From Yoonia sp034652275 (GTDB lineage Bacteria; Pseudomonadota; Alphaproteobacteria; Rhodobacterales; Rhodobacteraceae), in the NCBI RefSeq assembly GCF_034652275.1, contig NZ_JAXIWG010000002.1:620001-684000 (forward strand): 64,000 nt of DNA, written 5' to 3'. The notes under the pieces are model-generated. The model saw only the letters and a program-made list of their open reading frames with translations, did not search any database and was not told where the DNA came from. The translations under genes and the position numbers were made by a program. Positions 1 through 8,783 of this stretch are shown here, piece by piece (the stretch's first letter is position 1; each line of letters begins with the position of its first letter).

Positions 1-97
1 GATGGATTACGGCCGCAAGATCGGCGACGGCACCCCCGACGAGGTGCGCAACAATCAAGAGGTGATCGACGCCTATCTGGGGGTGGCGCATGAGTGA
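1..97 (+). CDS. livG: Branched-chain amino acid-type ABC transporter ATPase, C-terminal end (partial)
   Basis: Only the last 31 codons are in the window. The reading frame ends DAYLGVAHE before a TGA at 95-97. A tail of the form 'ev(i/r)eAYLG' is typical of LivG-type ATP-binding subunits of branched-chain amino acid (HAAT family) transporters. The downstream genes livH, livM, a binding protein and livF complete the transporter on the same strand, which supports the assignment. No catalytic motif is visible because the 5' part lies outside the window. Confidence 0.8.
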   Translation, partial: MDYGRKIGDGTPDEVRNNQEVIDAYLGVAHE

Positions 98-114
98 TTT
101 TGCACAGCGAAATC

Positions 115-214
115 ATCCCGGACATGATCCGGGATCTGTGCTGCCGGTCGCCGTCCCGGACTTGATCCGGGACCTCGACCATCATTTGCAAGAGGCCCCG
201 GGTCAGGCCCGGGG
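115..214. repeat. Three tandem palindromes between livG and livH
   Basis: Three short inverted repeats follow one another. Arms ATCCCGGA/TCCGGGAT lie at 115-135 with loop CATGA. Arms GTCCCGGA/TCCGGGAC lie at 153-173 with loop CTTGA. Arms CCCCGGG/CCCGGGG lie at 196-214 with loop TCAGG. All loops are 5 nt and the first two units share their core. They occupy nearly the whole livG-livH gap and end just before the livH ribosome binding site. The arrangement resembles REP/BIME-type extragenic palindromes and could adjust expression within the operon (inference). Confidence 0.75.
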
Positions 215-228
215 CGGGGAGGCACGCC

Positions 229-1227
229 ATGTCCGCTGATTTTCTTTATGGCATCGAAGTCGTCATCAACGGGCTGATGGCGGGCGTGCTTTATGCGCTG
301 GTAGCGCTGGGCTTCGTGCTGATCTTCAAGGCCTCGGGCATCTTCAACTTTGCCCAAGGGGTGATGGCGCTGTTTGCCGCACTGACGCTGGTCGGGATCA
401 TGGAAGGGCAGGTGCCTTTCGCGCATCTGATCAACGCGGTCTTCGGCACGAATATCCACCATTTCGGCTGGCAGGTGCCCGCGATCCTTGCGATTTTCAT
501 GACCGTGCTGGTCATGATCGCCTTTGCCTGGGCGGTGCAGCATTTCGTGTTCCGCCATCTGGTCGGGCAAGAGCCGATCATCCTGTTCATGGCGACCATC
601 GGCCTCGCCTATTTCCTTGAAGGTGTGGGCGATCTGATGTGGGGGTCGAGCATCCGCACATTGGCGCTGGGCCTGCCGCAGGGTGGGTCGATCTGGGTCG
701 AGGAGATGACGAGCGGGCTGGGCGGCGACGACTTCTACGGCTTCTTCATCGACAAGCTGGATATGGTCGCAACCCTTGTGGCGTTGGTGCTGGTGGCGGG
801 GCTGGTCGCCTTTGCGCAATATACCAAGCAGGGCCGCGCGATGCGGGCAGTCGCGGATGATCATCAGGCAGCGCTGAGCGTCGGCATTTCACTGAGCTAT
901 ATCTGGGTGCTGGTCTGGTCGCTGGCAGGGATCGTCGCGCTTGTTGCGGGGATCATGTGGGGTGCGAAATCGGGCGTGCAGTTTTCGCTGTCGTTGATCG
1001 CGCTCAAGGCTCTGCCGGTGCTGATGTTGGGCGGGTTCACATCGATCCCGGGGGCCATCGTGGGTGGCATGATCATCGGGGTCGGGGAAAAGCTGTTCGA
1101 ATACACCATTGGTGCGCCTTATCTGGGCGGCGCCACGGAAAACTGGTTCGCCTATATGTTGGCGCTGGTTTTCCTCGTGTTCCGCCCACAGGGGCTGTTT
1201 GGCGAAAGGATCATCGAACGTGTGTGA
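229..1227 (+). CDS. livH: Branched-chain amino acid-type ABC transporter permease LivH
   Basis: This 332-residue, very hydrophobic protein has the LivH pattern: an N-terminal GIEVVINGLMAGVLYALVAL segment, a GIFNFAQG motif near residue 40, and a C-terminal ending in 'VFRPQGLFGE'. It should form one half of the inner-membrane channel together with LivM. The ATG at 229 follows a GGAGG-like site at about 217-222. The gene belongs to the livG-H-M-binding protein-livF operon, but it is separated from livG by three palindromes and from livM by a dispersed repeat. The imported compound is not necessarily an amino acid, because the operon ends in an acyl-CoA ligase gene. Confidence 0.93.
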   Translation: MSADFLYGIEVVINGLMAGVLYALVALGFVLIFKASGIFNFAQGVMALFAALTLVGIMEGQVPFAHLINAVFGTNIHHFGWQVPAILAIFMTVLVMIAFAWAVQHFVFRHLVGQEPIILFMATIGLAYFLEGVGDLMWGSSIRTLALGLPQGGSIWVEEMTSGLGGDDFYGFFIDKLDMVATLVALVLVAGLVAFAQYTKQGRAMRAVADDHQAALSVGISLSYIWVLVWSLAGIVALVAGIMWGAKSGVQFSLSLIALKALPVLMLGGFTSIPGAIVGGMIIGVGEKLFEYTIGAPYLGGATENWFAYMLALVFLVFRPQGLFGERIIERV

Positions 1228-1244
1228 TGCAGCCAGCGTTTCAA

Positions 1245-1289
1245 AAGAACTTTTTGGCCTCCGGCGGGGATATTTGGGCTCGAACGATG
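1245..1289 (+). repeat. Dispersed intergenic repeat, copy 1
   Basis: The segment contains GGCCTCCGGCGGGGATATTT followed by GCTCGAACGATG. Nearly the same sequence recurs at about 13094-13134. It lies inside an operon, in the livH-livM gap. No coding function is visible. Confidence 0.7.
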
Positions 1290-1304
1290 AAAAGGGGATG
1301 ATCC

Positions 1305-2381
1305 ATGCTTTATCGTGAGGCAGGCGATTTCAAGACATCCTATCAGGCGGACAGCCAGACCTTTCCCATCGCCTTTGACCGCTGGCGGTATTGGGCCGTG
1401 CTGGTCATTGCCTTTTGCGTGGTGCCGTTTTTCGTCAATGCCTATTGGGCGAATGCCATTCTGGTGCCGTTCCTGATCTATGCGATTGCCGCGATCGGCC
1501 TGAATATCCTGACAGGCTATTGCGGGCAGGTCAGTCTGGGCACGGGCGGGTTCATGGCTGTGGGGGCCTATGCCTGCTACAAGCTGATGACCTCCTTTCC
1601 CGATGTGTCCATCGTCATTCACATCATTCTGGCGGGCGGGATCACGGCCGCGGTCGGCGCGGCCTTTGGCCTGCCCAGCCTGCGGATCAAGGGGTTCTAT
1701 CTGGCGGTGGCGACGCTGGCGGCGCAGTTTTTCCTTGTCTGGATGTTCAACAAGGTCAGCTGGTTTTACAATTATTCGGCATCGGGCCAGATCACGGCAC
1801 CCGAACGCTTTGTCGCGGGTGTGGCGGTGACGGGGCCGCATACGGCACCTTGGGCGCAGTATATGATCTGTCTGGTGTTCCTGACGGTCTGCGCGCTCAT
1901 CGCGCGCAACCTGACGCGCGGCACGATCGGGCGGTCATGGATGGCGATCCGCGACATGGATATCGCGGCCGAGATCATCGGGGTGAACCCGCTGAAAGCC
2001 AAGCTGACGGCCTTTGCGGTATCGTCGTTCTTTATCGGCATATCCGGCGCGCTGTTCTTTGCCGTCTATCTGGGCGCGGTCGAGGTGGGCGAGGCGTTCG
2101 GTATCCAGAAATCCTTCCTTGTGCTGTTCATGATCATCATCGGCGGGCTGGGGTCGCTGTTCGGCAGTTTCGCGGGGGCGGCGTTTCTGGTGCTGCTGCC
2201 TGTTGCGCTGAAGGTGATCGGGGTCGATCTGCTGGGCTGGCCCACCGATCTGGTCGCCCATCTGCAACTGGTGATCGTGGGCGCGCTCATCATGTTCTTT
2301 CTGATCAAGGAACCGCACGGCCTTGCCCAGTTGTGGCGGCTTGCCAAGGAGAAGCTGCGGCTTTGGCCGTTCCCCTATTAA
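1305..2381 (+). CDS. livM: Branched-chain amino acid-type ABC transporter permease LivM
   Basis: This 358-residue membrane protein carries the LivM hallmark 'IGLNILTGYCGQVSLGTGGFMAVGAY' around residues 60-90, quoted here only to locate it, and further hydrophobic segments to the end. It has a soluble N-terminal stretch of about 30 residues. It is the second permease of the Liv-type importer and would pair with LivH. The start at 1305 is the first ATG after the repeat and has a purine-rich site just upstream (AAAGGGG). It is followed 59 bp later by the binding-protein gene. Confidence 0.92.
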   Translation: MLYREAGDFKTSYQADSQTFPIAFDRWRYWAVLVIAFCVVPFFVNAYWANAILVPFLIYAIAAIGLNILTGYCGQVSLGTGGFMAVGAYACYKLMTSFPDVSIVIHIILAGGITAAVGAAFGLPSLRIKGFYLAVATLAAQFFLVWMFNKVSWFYNYSASGQITAPERFVAGVAVTGPHTAPWAQYMICLVFLTVCALIARNLTRGTIGRSWMAIRDMDIAAEIIGVNPLKAKLTAFAVSSFFIGISGALFFAVYLGAVEVGEAFGIQKSFLVLFMIIIGGLGSLFGSFAGAAFLVLLPVALKVIGVDLLGWPTDLVAHLQLVIVGALIMFFLIKEPHGLAQLWRLAKEKLRLWPFPY

Positions 2382-2440
2382 CAACACGGATCGGGGCACA
2401 CCCCGGCATCAGCAATCTTAACCATTGGGAGGAGAAACCG

Positions 2441-3724
2441 ATGAAGATGAAGACACTGGCCGCCATGGCACTTGCCGGATCGATGACCGCAGGGACCGCT
2501 ATGGCCGATCTGGTCATTCCGGATCTGAGCTATCGCACCGGCCCTTATGCGGCGGGCGGCGTGCCGTTTTCGGACGGGTATCAGGACTACTTTGCGCTGC
2601 TTAACGCCCGTGACGGCGGCATCGGCGGAGAGGCTGTCCGCGTGATCGAATGCGAAACCGCCTATAACACCGAACGCGGTGTGGAATGCTATGAGGCAAC
2701 CAAGGGCGAAGGCGCGTTGATCTATCAACCTTTGTCTACGGGCATCACCTATCAGTTGATCCCGCGCACCACGGCCGACAATATCCCGCTGCACACGATG
2801 GGCTATGGCCGCACATCCGCCGCCAATGGCGAGGTGTTCAACTGGGTGTTCAACTATCCTGCGAACTATTGGGATGCCGCGTCAGTTGCCGTGAACTATC
2901 TGCTGGATGAAAACGGCGGGTCGCTGGACGGCAAGACCATCGCGCTGGTTTACCACAACTCCGCCTACGGCAAGGAACCGATCCGCACGCTCGAGGAACT
3001 GTCGGCGATGCACGGGTTCACCCTGACGCAACTGGCCGTGGACCATCCCGGACAGGAGCAGAAATCGCAATGGCTGCAAATCAGGCGCGAACGGCCCGAT
3101 TATGTCCTGATGTGGGGCTGGGGCGTGATGAACCAGGTCGCTGTGCAGGAAGCCGCGAATATCGGTTTCCCGATGGAAAACTTCATCGGCAACTGGTGGG
3201 CGGGTGCCGAACATGACGTGACGCCTGCGGGCATGGCGGCGAACGGCTATAAATCGCTGAACATGAACCCTGTGATCGACTATCCGGTGCTGGCGGAAAT
3301 CCAGAGCCTTGTGCATGACGCAGGCAATGCGGCCGGTGACGGATCGCATCTGGGGTCCGTGCTTTACGTGCGGGGCATGTATGCCGCGATGCTGGCCGCC
3401 GAAGCCATCGCCAAGGCGCAGGAAATCCACGGTGTCGCCGATGTGACACCCGCGATGGTGCGTGACGGGATGGAAGCGCTGGAGATCACCGCCGCCCGCA
3501 TGACCGAACTGGGCATGGAAGGCATCGGGCCGGAATTTGCGGTCACCTGCCAGAACCATGGCGGCACAGGGCAGGGCCTTGTGCAGCAGTGGAATGCCTC
3601 TGCCGGTGTTTGGGAGCCGCTGACCGGGTTCATCTCGCCTGACACATCGGTCATCGCGCCACTGGTGGCCGAGGATTCCGCCGCCTTCGCCGCCGAAAGC
3701 GGGATCACCCCCGGCTGTCTGTAA
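2441..3724 (+). CDS. ABC transporter substrate-binding protein (Liv/Peripla_BP_6 type)
   Basis: This 427-residue exported protein starts at the ATG after GGGAGGAG (about 2428-2435). A signal peptide of about 22 residues ends in AMA-D, and the mature protein begins DLVIPDLSYRTGPYA. The periplasmic-binding-protein type I fold is suggested by 'FSDGYQDYFALLNARDGG' near the N-terminus and 'GKTIALVYHNSAYGKEP' in the middle. It would capture the ligand for the LivHM channel. Upstream in-frame extension of the reading frame has no start signal and runs through livM, so it was not used. The ligand is unknown. Neighbourhood with an AMP-forming ligase suggests an organic, perhaps aromatic, acid (inference). 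Confidence 0.9.
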   Translation: MKMKTLAAMALAGSMTAGTAMADLVIPDLSYRTGPYAAGGVPFSDGYQDYFALLNARDGGIGGEAVRVIECETAYNTERGVECYEATKGEGALIYQPLSTGITYQLIPRTTADNIPLHTMGYGRTSAANGEVFNWVFNYPANYWDAASVAVNYLLDENGGSLDGKTIALVYHNSAYGKEPIRTLEELSAMHGFTLTQLAVDHPGQEQKSQWLQIRRERPDYVLMWGWGVMNQVAVQEAANIGFPMENFIGNWWAGAEHDVTPAGMAANGYKSLNMNPVIDYPVLAEIQSLVHDAGNAAGDGSHLGSVLYVRGMYAAMLAAEAIAKAQEIHGVADVTPAMVRDGMEALEITAARMTELGMEGIGPEFAVTCQNHGGTGQGLVQQWNASAGVWEPLTGFISPDTSVIAPLVAEDSAAFAAESGITPGCL

Positions 3725-3734
3725 ACACATCACC

Positions 3735-3760
3735 ACGGACGGCCTTTGGGCCGTCCGTTT
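3735..3760 (+). terminator. Intra-operon hairpin after the binding-protein gene
   Basis: A perfect 10-bp stem has arms ACGGACGGCC (3735-3744) and GGCCGTCCGT (3749-3758), loop TTTG, and only two following T residues. It sits 10 bp after the binding-protein stop and before livF. It is likely a partial terminator or an mRNA-stabilising hairpin, which would keep binding protein in excess over livF. Confidence 0.65.
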
Positions 3761-3775
3761 CACATGGAGACAGCG

Positions 3776-4591
3776 ATGGCCGACACCAAAGAGACCCTGC
3801 TTGAGGTCAACAATATCGAGGTGATCTACAATCACGTCATTCTGGTGCTGAAGGGCGTCTCGCTGAATGTGCCCAAAGGTGGGATCACCGCGCTTTTGGG
3901 TGGCAATGGTGCGGGCAAGACGACCACGCTCAAGGCGATATCCAACCTTTTGCATTCCGAACGCGGCGAGGTGACGAAAGGATCAGTCATCTATCGCGGC
4001 GAGCCTGTGCATCACCTGTCACCCGAGGCCTTGGTCAAGAAGGGTGTCGTGCAGGTCATGGAAGGCCGGCATTGTTTCGAACATCTGACGGTCGAGGAAA
4101 ACCTGCTGACCGGCGCCTATACCCGCCGCGACGGCGGGGCGGCGGTCGCGGCTGATCTTGACATGGTCTATACCTATTTTCCGCGCCTGAAAGAGCGGCG
4201 CAAAAGTCAGGCGGGCTATACCTCCGGCGGTGAACAGCAGATGTGCGCCATCGGGCGCGCGCTGATGTCGCGGCCCGAGACGATCCTGCTGGACGAGCCG
4301 TCGATGGGTCTTGCGCCGCAGCTGGTGGAGGAGATTTTCACCATCGTGAAGAACCTTAACGAGCGCGAAGGCGTGTCCTTTCTGCTTGCCGAACAGAATA
4401 CCAACGTCGCCCTGCGGTTCGCGCATCAGGGCTATATCCTTGAAAGCGGGCGCGTCGTGATGGAAGGCCCCGCCGCCGAATTGCGCGAAAACCCCGATGT
4501 GAAGGAATTCTATCTGGGCATGTCGGATGAGGGGCGCAAATCCTTTCGCGACGTGCGCAGCTACCGGCGGCGCAAGCGCTGGTTGGCATGA
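3776..4591 (+). CDS. livF: Branched-chain amino acid-type ABC transporter ATPase LivF
   Basis: This 271-residue ATPase has Walker A GGNGAGKT at residues 42-49. The signature is TSGGEQQ, in place of the usual LSGGQ/E, and Walker B is TILLDEPSMGL. The C-terminal 'VVMEGPAAELRENPDVKEFYLG' region is typical of LivF. The start at 3776 was chosen because GGAGA at 3765-3769 is well spaced from it; an upstream in-frame ATG at 3746 falls inside the hairpin. It energises import with LivG. Confidence 0.93.
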   Translation: MADTKETLLEVNNIEVIYNHVILVLKGVSLNVPKGGITALLGGNGAGKTTTLKAISNLLHSERGEVTKGSVIYRGEPVHHLSPEALVKKGVVQVMEGRHCFEHLTVEENLLTGAYTRRDGGAAVAADLDMVYTYFPRLKERRKSQAGYTSGGEQQMCAIGRALMSRPETILLDEPSMGLAPQLVEEIFTIVKNLNEREGVSFLLAEQNTNVALRFAHQGYILESGRVVMEGPAAELRENPDVKEFYLGMSDEGRKSFRDVRSYRRRKRWLA

Positions 4592-4691
4592 TGCCCGCGC
4601 CCGTCTGATGGGGCGCTATTGAATAGCAGTGCGTGCAGGGTCAGACCTGCCCCTATCCACGTCGCTGCATGGATGTGGACAGGAGACACTG

Positions 4692-5888
4692 ATGACGACC
4701 TATTTCGACGATCTGGAAACACGCACGCCTCAGGCCCGCGCTGCAGCCCAGCTTGACGCTTTGCGCGCGCAGATTGCGCGGGTGCGCGCGATGCCGGGGG
4801 CCTGCCTGCCCGATGTCGTGGTCACGTCGATGACGGATCTGGCAAAGTTTCCGGTCCTGCGCAAATCCGACCTTGGCAATTGGCAAAAGGCGCAGCCGCC
4901 CTTTGGCGGGCTGCACGTGTCCAACATGACCCATGTGTTCCAGTCGCCCGGCCCGATCTATGAACCGGGCGGGTCGTCGCATGACTGGTGGCGCTTCGGC
5001 CGGTTCCTGCATGCCTGCGGGATCGGTGCGGGCGATATCGTGCAGAACTGTTTTGGCTATCACCTGACCCCTGCGGGCACGATGTTCGAGAATGGCGCGC
5101 GCGCCGTGGGTGCCGCGATCTTGCCTGCGGGCACCGGCCAGACCGAATTACAGGTCCGTGCTGCTGCAGATATCGGCACCACCGCCTATGCCGGCACGCC
5201 CGATTACCTCAAGGTGATCCTCGAGAAGGCGGACGAGATGGGTGTCGCGCTCAAGATCACCAAGGCCGCTGTCTCGGGCGGTGCGCTGTTTCCGCAGCTG
5301 CGCCAGTATTACGCCGACCGTGGCATCGCCTGTATGCAATGCTATGCCACCGCCGATCTGGGCCATATCGCCTATGAAACGGCTGCGGCCGAAGGCATGA
5401 TCGTTGATGAAGGCGTGATCGTTGAAATCGTCACCCCCGGCACCGGCGATCCCGTCGCCCCCGGCGATGTGGGCGAGGTCGTGGTTACATCGCTGAACCC
5501 CGATTACCCGCTGATCCGTTTCGCCACCGGCGACATGAGCGCCGCGATGCCCGGCACCAGCCCCTGCGGGCGCACCAATATGCGCATCAAAGGCTGGATG
5601 GGCCGCGCCGACCAGACGGCCAAGATCAAGGGCATGTTCGTGCGTCCCGAACAGGTGGCCGCCCTTGTGGCCAAGGTGGGGGCCGCACGCGCCCGCGTGA
5701 TTGCCGACCGGAGTGGCGATGCCGATACGATGCAGGTCCATGTCGAAGGCGAAGGGCTTGATCCTGCCGCTATCGCCACGGCTGTTGTCGATATTCTGAA
5801 ACTGAAAGGCGACGTGATCTGTTGCGCCCCTGGCACCCTGCCGCGCGACGGGCTCGTGATCGAGGATCGCCGCACCTATGAAACCTGA
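4692..5888 (+). CDS. Phenylacetate-CoA ligase-like AMP-forming enzyme (PaaK family)
   Basis: This 398-residue protein resembles the PaaK branch of adenylate-forming enzymes. It has an aromatic-rich 'GPIYEPGG' loop, 'FGYHLTPAGTMFENG', 'GTTAYAGTPDYLK' and 'YATADLGHIAYE', and the C-terminal 'IKGWMGRADQTAKIKGMFVRPEQV', which matches the hinge and C-terminal subdomain of the family. It is slightly shorter than typical PaaK (about 430 residues). The likely role is activation of a carboxylic acid to its CoA thioester with ATP. The ATG at 4692 follows AGGAGA (4681-4686). Position as last gene of the Liv operon suggests it acts on the imported substrate. Confidence 0.8.
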   Translation: MTTYFDDLETRTPQARAAAQLDALRAQIARVRAMPGACLPDVVVTSMTDLAKFPVLRKSDLGNWQKAQPPFGGLHVSNMTHVFQSPGPIYEPGGSSHDWWRFGRFLHACGIGAGDIVQNCFGYHLTPAGTMFENGARAVGAAILPAGTGQTELQVRAAADIGTTAYAGTPDYLKVILEKADEMGVALKITKAAVSGGALFPQLRQYYADRGIACMQCYATADLGHIAYETAAAEGMIVDEGVIVEIVTPGTGDPVAPGDVGEVVVTSLNPDYPLIRFATGDMSAAMPGTSPCGRTNMRIKGWMGRADQTAKIKGMFVRPEQVAALVAKVGAARARVIADRSGDADTMQVHVEGEGLDPAAIATAVVDILKLKGDVICCAPGTLPRDGLVIEDRRTYET

Positions 5889-5906
5889 CGACAAGGAATA
5901 CCCCCC

Positions 5907-7400
5907 ATGCGCCGATTGATGCTTTCCACTGCGTTTGCCCTTTGTGCGGCCCCGCTTTTGGCCGATGATGCCGCCCTGTTGATGGGCGTGGACCGCTATG
6001 AGGAATTCCGCCGCGTCGCGGGTGGCACCGATATCGTCGTGGGGATCAGCGCGCTGCGCAACGCGGGTTATGCGGTCAGTTCGCTGGAAAACGGGGCTGC
6101 TGCCGATATGCGCCGCCTGCTTGATCGGCTGGCTGCTGACGCGGCTGATGCGGACAGGCTGGTCGTGGGACTGTCGGGGCGGTTCGTGACTGATGGACAG
6201 CGGACATGGCTGCTGGCGTCTGATGCACCGGCGCAGCCCAGCCTGTTCACGCTCGACAACGCGGTGTCGATCGATTCGGTGATGGCCGTGCTGGCCCGGA
6301 CACCGGGGCGCGCGGTGCTGGTACTGGGGCTGGATATCAGTGACACCAGCCAGATCGACCCCTATCTGCGGCAGGGTCTGGGTAGTCTGGACGTGCCGCA
6401 GGGTGTGACCGTTCTTTATGGCCCACCAAATGTCGCCGATAACATCGTGACCGATGCGGTGGCGGTGCAGGGGGCGGATGTGATGGAATTCGCGCGCAAC
6501 ACCCGCGCGGTGCAGGTGCTGGGCTATCAGCCCCGCAGCCTTGTGATGCAGGCGGATGTGGCTGTCGTGGCCCCAACCACGCGTCCCAACGACACCTCAC
6601 TGCCGTTCTGGGAGGATGCGCAGATAGCGAATACTGCGGATGCCTACCGCGTGTTCCTGCTTGGCTTTCCTGACAGCCCCTATGCCGCCGAGGCGCGCCG
6701 CCGCTTGGACCAGATCGAAAACGACCCGATCCTTCTTGCCGAACAAACCGAAACGGCGCTGGCCCTGACCCGTGACCAGCGCCGCGCGATCCAAAGCAAC
6801 CTGACCTTGCTGGACTATGACACGCGCGGGGTGGACGGGATTTTTGGCCAAGGCACCCGCCGTGCGATCCGCAACTGGCAACAGATCAATGGTTTTGCGC
6901 AAACCTCCTATCTGACCACCGAACAGATCAGCCGGATCGACGCGCAAGCCAGCCGCCGTCAAGCGGAACGTGACGCCGCCGATGCGCAGGCCCGCGCCGA
7001 AGCCGAACGGCTTGATCGCGCCTATTGGGAAGAAACCGGCGCGCGCGGCACACCGGCCGGATACCGTGCCTATCTGAACCGCTATCCCGAAGGGTTGTTT
7101 GCCGATCAGGCCAATGCTGCGCTGGCGCGGGAAGCCGATAGCGACGACGCCCGTGACGATGCAGGCAATGACGAGGCCCGCGCACGTGAGGCGGCGTTGA
7201 ACATCAATCCCGTGATGGGGCGGCTGATCGAAAGCAGGCTGGACCAGATGGGGTTTGACCCCGGCGCTGTCGATGGCCGTTTTGACCGGGACACGCGCAG
7301 CGCAATCGGTCGCTATCAGGCCCGCAGCGGGCTGCCAGCGACCGGCTATCTGGATCAGCCGACGCTGGCACGCCTGTTGGCGGATACGTTCGGGCGCTGA
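5907..7400 (+). CDS. Exported caspase-like (pseudo-enzyme) protein with two peptidoglycan-binding domains
   Basis: This 497-residue protein has a short signal peptide (MRRLMLSTAFALCAAPLLA-D). Residues about 20-190 follow the caspase-fold (peptidase C14) layout: 'ALLMGVDRYEEF', 'LRNAGYAV', a strand with 'LVVGLSGRF', then 'LLASDA'. The catalytic pair is absent: the usual SGHG is SGRF, and the usual DACR strand is GLDISD. Two PG_binding_1-like repeats lie at about 297-345 and 430-490, each with the G-x-D/F-G pattern ('VDGIFGQGTRRAI', 'VDGRFDRDTRSAI'). An Ala/Glu-rich, probably helical linker separates them. It is probably a periplasmic, wall-associated protein, with no protease activity predicted. 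Its stop codon lies within the loop of a terminator hairpin. Confidence 0.75.
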   Translation: MRRLMLSTAFALCAAPLLADDAALLMGVDRYEEFRRVAGGTDIVVGISALRNAGYAVSSLENGAAADMRRLLDRLAADAADADRLVVGLSGRFVTDGQRTWLLASDAPAQPSLFTLDNAVSIDSVMAVLARTPGRAVLVLGLDISDTSQIDPYLRQGLGSLDVPQGVTVLYGPPNVADNIVTDAVAVQGADVMEFARNTRAVQVLGYQPRSLVMQADVAVVAPTTRPNDTSLPFWEDAQIANTADAYRVFLLGFPDSPYAAEARRRLDQIENDPILLAEQTETALALTRDQRRAIQSNLTLLDYDTRGVDGIFGQGTRRAIRNWQQINGFAQTSYLTTEQISRIDAQASRRQAERDAADAQARAEAERLDRAYWEETGARGTPAGYRAYLNRYPEGLFADQANAALAREADSDDARDDAGNDEARAREAALNINPVMGRLIESRLDQMGFDPGAVDGRFDRDTRSAIGRYQARSGLPATGYLDQPTLARLLADTFGR

Positions 7401-7410
7401 CGCCCGAACG
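7387..7410. terminator. Bidirectional terminator hairpin between convergent genes
   Basis: A perfect 10-bp stem has arms CGTTCGGGCG (7387-7396) and CGCCCGAACG (7401-7410). The 4-nt loop CTGA contains the stop codon of the upstream gene. It lies between two convergent genes and can act on both. Confidence 0.75.
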
Positions 7411-7412
7411 GT

Positions 7413-8612
7413 TTACTGGGCTGGCACGTAGCGTTCGATCAGCAGACGGATCAGGCCCAGACCTTCGCCGTATTTCCAGACGCCGATGACATAGGTTCCG
7501 GCATCCACCCGTGCCGCGATCAGGCTGTCGAGCCCGTTGCCATAATCGTCGTTCCGGCCAACCTCGCGGCCAAGATCGTCATAGATCACGAGAACGGGGT
7601 CGGCGCTGGCATTGCCGATGGCTTCCAGCATCAGCAGGCCGGGCGCGTCGACATCGACCGTGAACCAAGATGCGCTTGAACTGGCGCTGACATCCTGCCG
7701 GATGCGGGTGCCGATCGTTCCAAGGTCGGTCACAGGCACGGTGCCGTCAAGCGGCGGCGCGGCCTCTCCGCGGTTGTAGATGGCCAGCAGGGCGGCCTGC
7801 GGGTCGTACGCGCTGACGGTCAAGGTAATGGGCAACGTGTCATCGGACAAGGCGGTGACGTTGATGCAATAGGTTCCCGCGGCCAGCGGTTGCGTCATGT
7901 CGATGCGCGAATTCAACCCGTCGTAATCGTCATTTTCGGCAATGTAATTTTCGGCAGCATCATACAACGTGATCACCGGATCGGCAGATTCGTTCACAGC
8001 GGTGATGGTGATCGCGGTGGGTTCGTCCAGCGTGAAGCTCCAGTAAGGATCGTCGAAGGCGGACCCACTGACGCTGGTTCCCAAGGGGCCAATCGGCACC
8101 GCCTCGGAACAGCTGCCACTGATGCCGGGATCACCCATGATGTTGATCCCCGTGGTCAGCGCTTCGTGTTCCTGCCGCCCGATACGGACAAATGCGGTCA
8201 TCGGCCCGCCGTCATAGCTGCGCATCGCCATGCAATAGGTGCCCGCAGCAAGGGTCGTCTCGGCGCGCGATGCGGCATTGCCGCCGGAATCGTCGTCCGA
8301 CAAGATCAGCGCCCCGTCCGCACCCAGCAGGTCGATCATCGGATCACCCGCCCCGCGCCCCGCGGCCTCGAGCCGGACATCGGTGGTTTCGGACAGGCTG
8401 AACAGGGCGACGTAATCATTGCCGCCCAGCACCAGCGCCATCTGTTCGCGGAAATTGTCGGCAGCGGAAATATCCGATGACGCTTCGTTCCCGCCGATCC
8501 ACTGACCGCCGGTGCCTGCACCGCCGCAGATATCCTGCGCGAACGCAGGTGCGGCAATGCCCAGCAAGACCACGGACATTGCTGTTGTTTTCATGAGAGA
8601 TTTACGCGCCAT
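7413..8612 (-). CDS. Exported protein with three PPC-like (pre-peptidase C-terminal) repeats
   Basis: This 399-residue protein has an N-terminal signal peptide ending in AFA-Q. Three beta-rich repeats of about 110 residues follow. Each has a 'DP-x-(I/L)-x-L-(Y/D)' strand, an acidic 'NDDY' or 'SDDD' turn, and a closing 'AGTYC/V' strand, which fits the PPC domain family. Family knowledge is that PPC domains usually hang on secreted peptidases, but no catalytic domain is present here. Four cysteines occur, two of them in the 'GTYC' strands. The role is unknown, perhaps a surface or matrix protein. The RBS is weak and the start is the first ATG of the signal peptide. Confidence 0.7.
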   Translation of the reverse strand: MARKSLMKTTAMSVVLLGIAAPAFAQDICGGAGTGGQWIGGNEASSDISAADNFREQMALVLGGNDYVALFSLSETTDVRLEAAGRGAGDPMIDLLGADGALILSDDDSGGNAASRAETTLAAGTYCMAMRSYDGGPMTAFVRIGRQEHEALTTGINIMGDPGISGSCSEAVPIGPLGTSVSGSAFDDPYWSFTLDEPTAITITAVNESADPVITLYDAAENYIAENDDYDGLNSRIDMTQPLAAGTYCINVTALSDDTLPITLTVSAYDPQAALLAIYNRGEAAPPLDGTVPVTDLGTIGTRIRQDVSASSSASWFTVDVDAPGLLMLEAIGNASADPVLVIYDDLGREVGRNDDYGNGLDSLIAARVDAGTYVIGVWKYGEGLGLIRLLIERYVPAQ

Positions 8613-8727
8613 GTGATTTCCTATGCGACAATCAGACCAAAACTGCCGCGACGTTAATGCACATTTCCCATACTTGACCAGTGTTCATGAATGCAGGGCC
8701 GCACTTTTTTCTGGCAATTCGGCAAAG

Positions 8728-8761
8728 AAAAAGGCCGCACCCCGAAGGATACGACCTTTTT
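8728..8761 (-). terminator. Rho-independent terminator of rpmJ
   Basis: Read on the minus strand, an A-rich start leads into stem GGTCGTATCC, loop TTCG, stem GGGTGCGGCC and then TTTTT. The UUCG tetraloop and the U-tract make it a strong terminator just downstream of rpmJ. Confidence 0.85.
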
Positions 8762-8783
8762 CGATCTGCTGCTGTCGCAGGTC

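Noticed and set aside
1391..2440. In-frame upstream extension of the binding-protein gene through livM
   Set aside because: It overlaps livM in another frame and lacks a ribosome binding site; the signal peptide at 2441 fixes the start.
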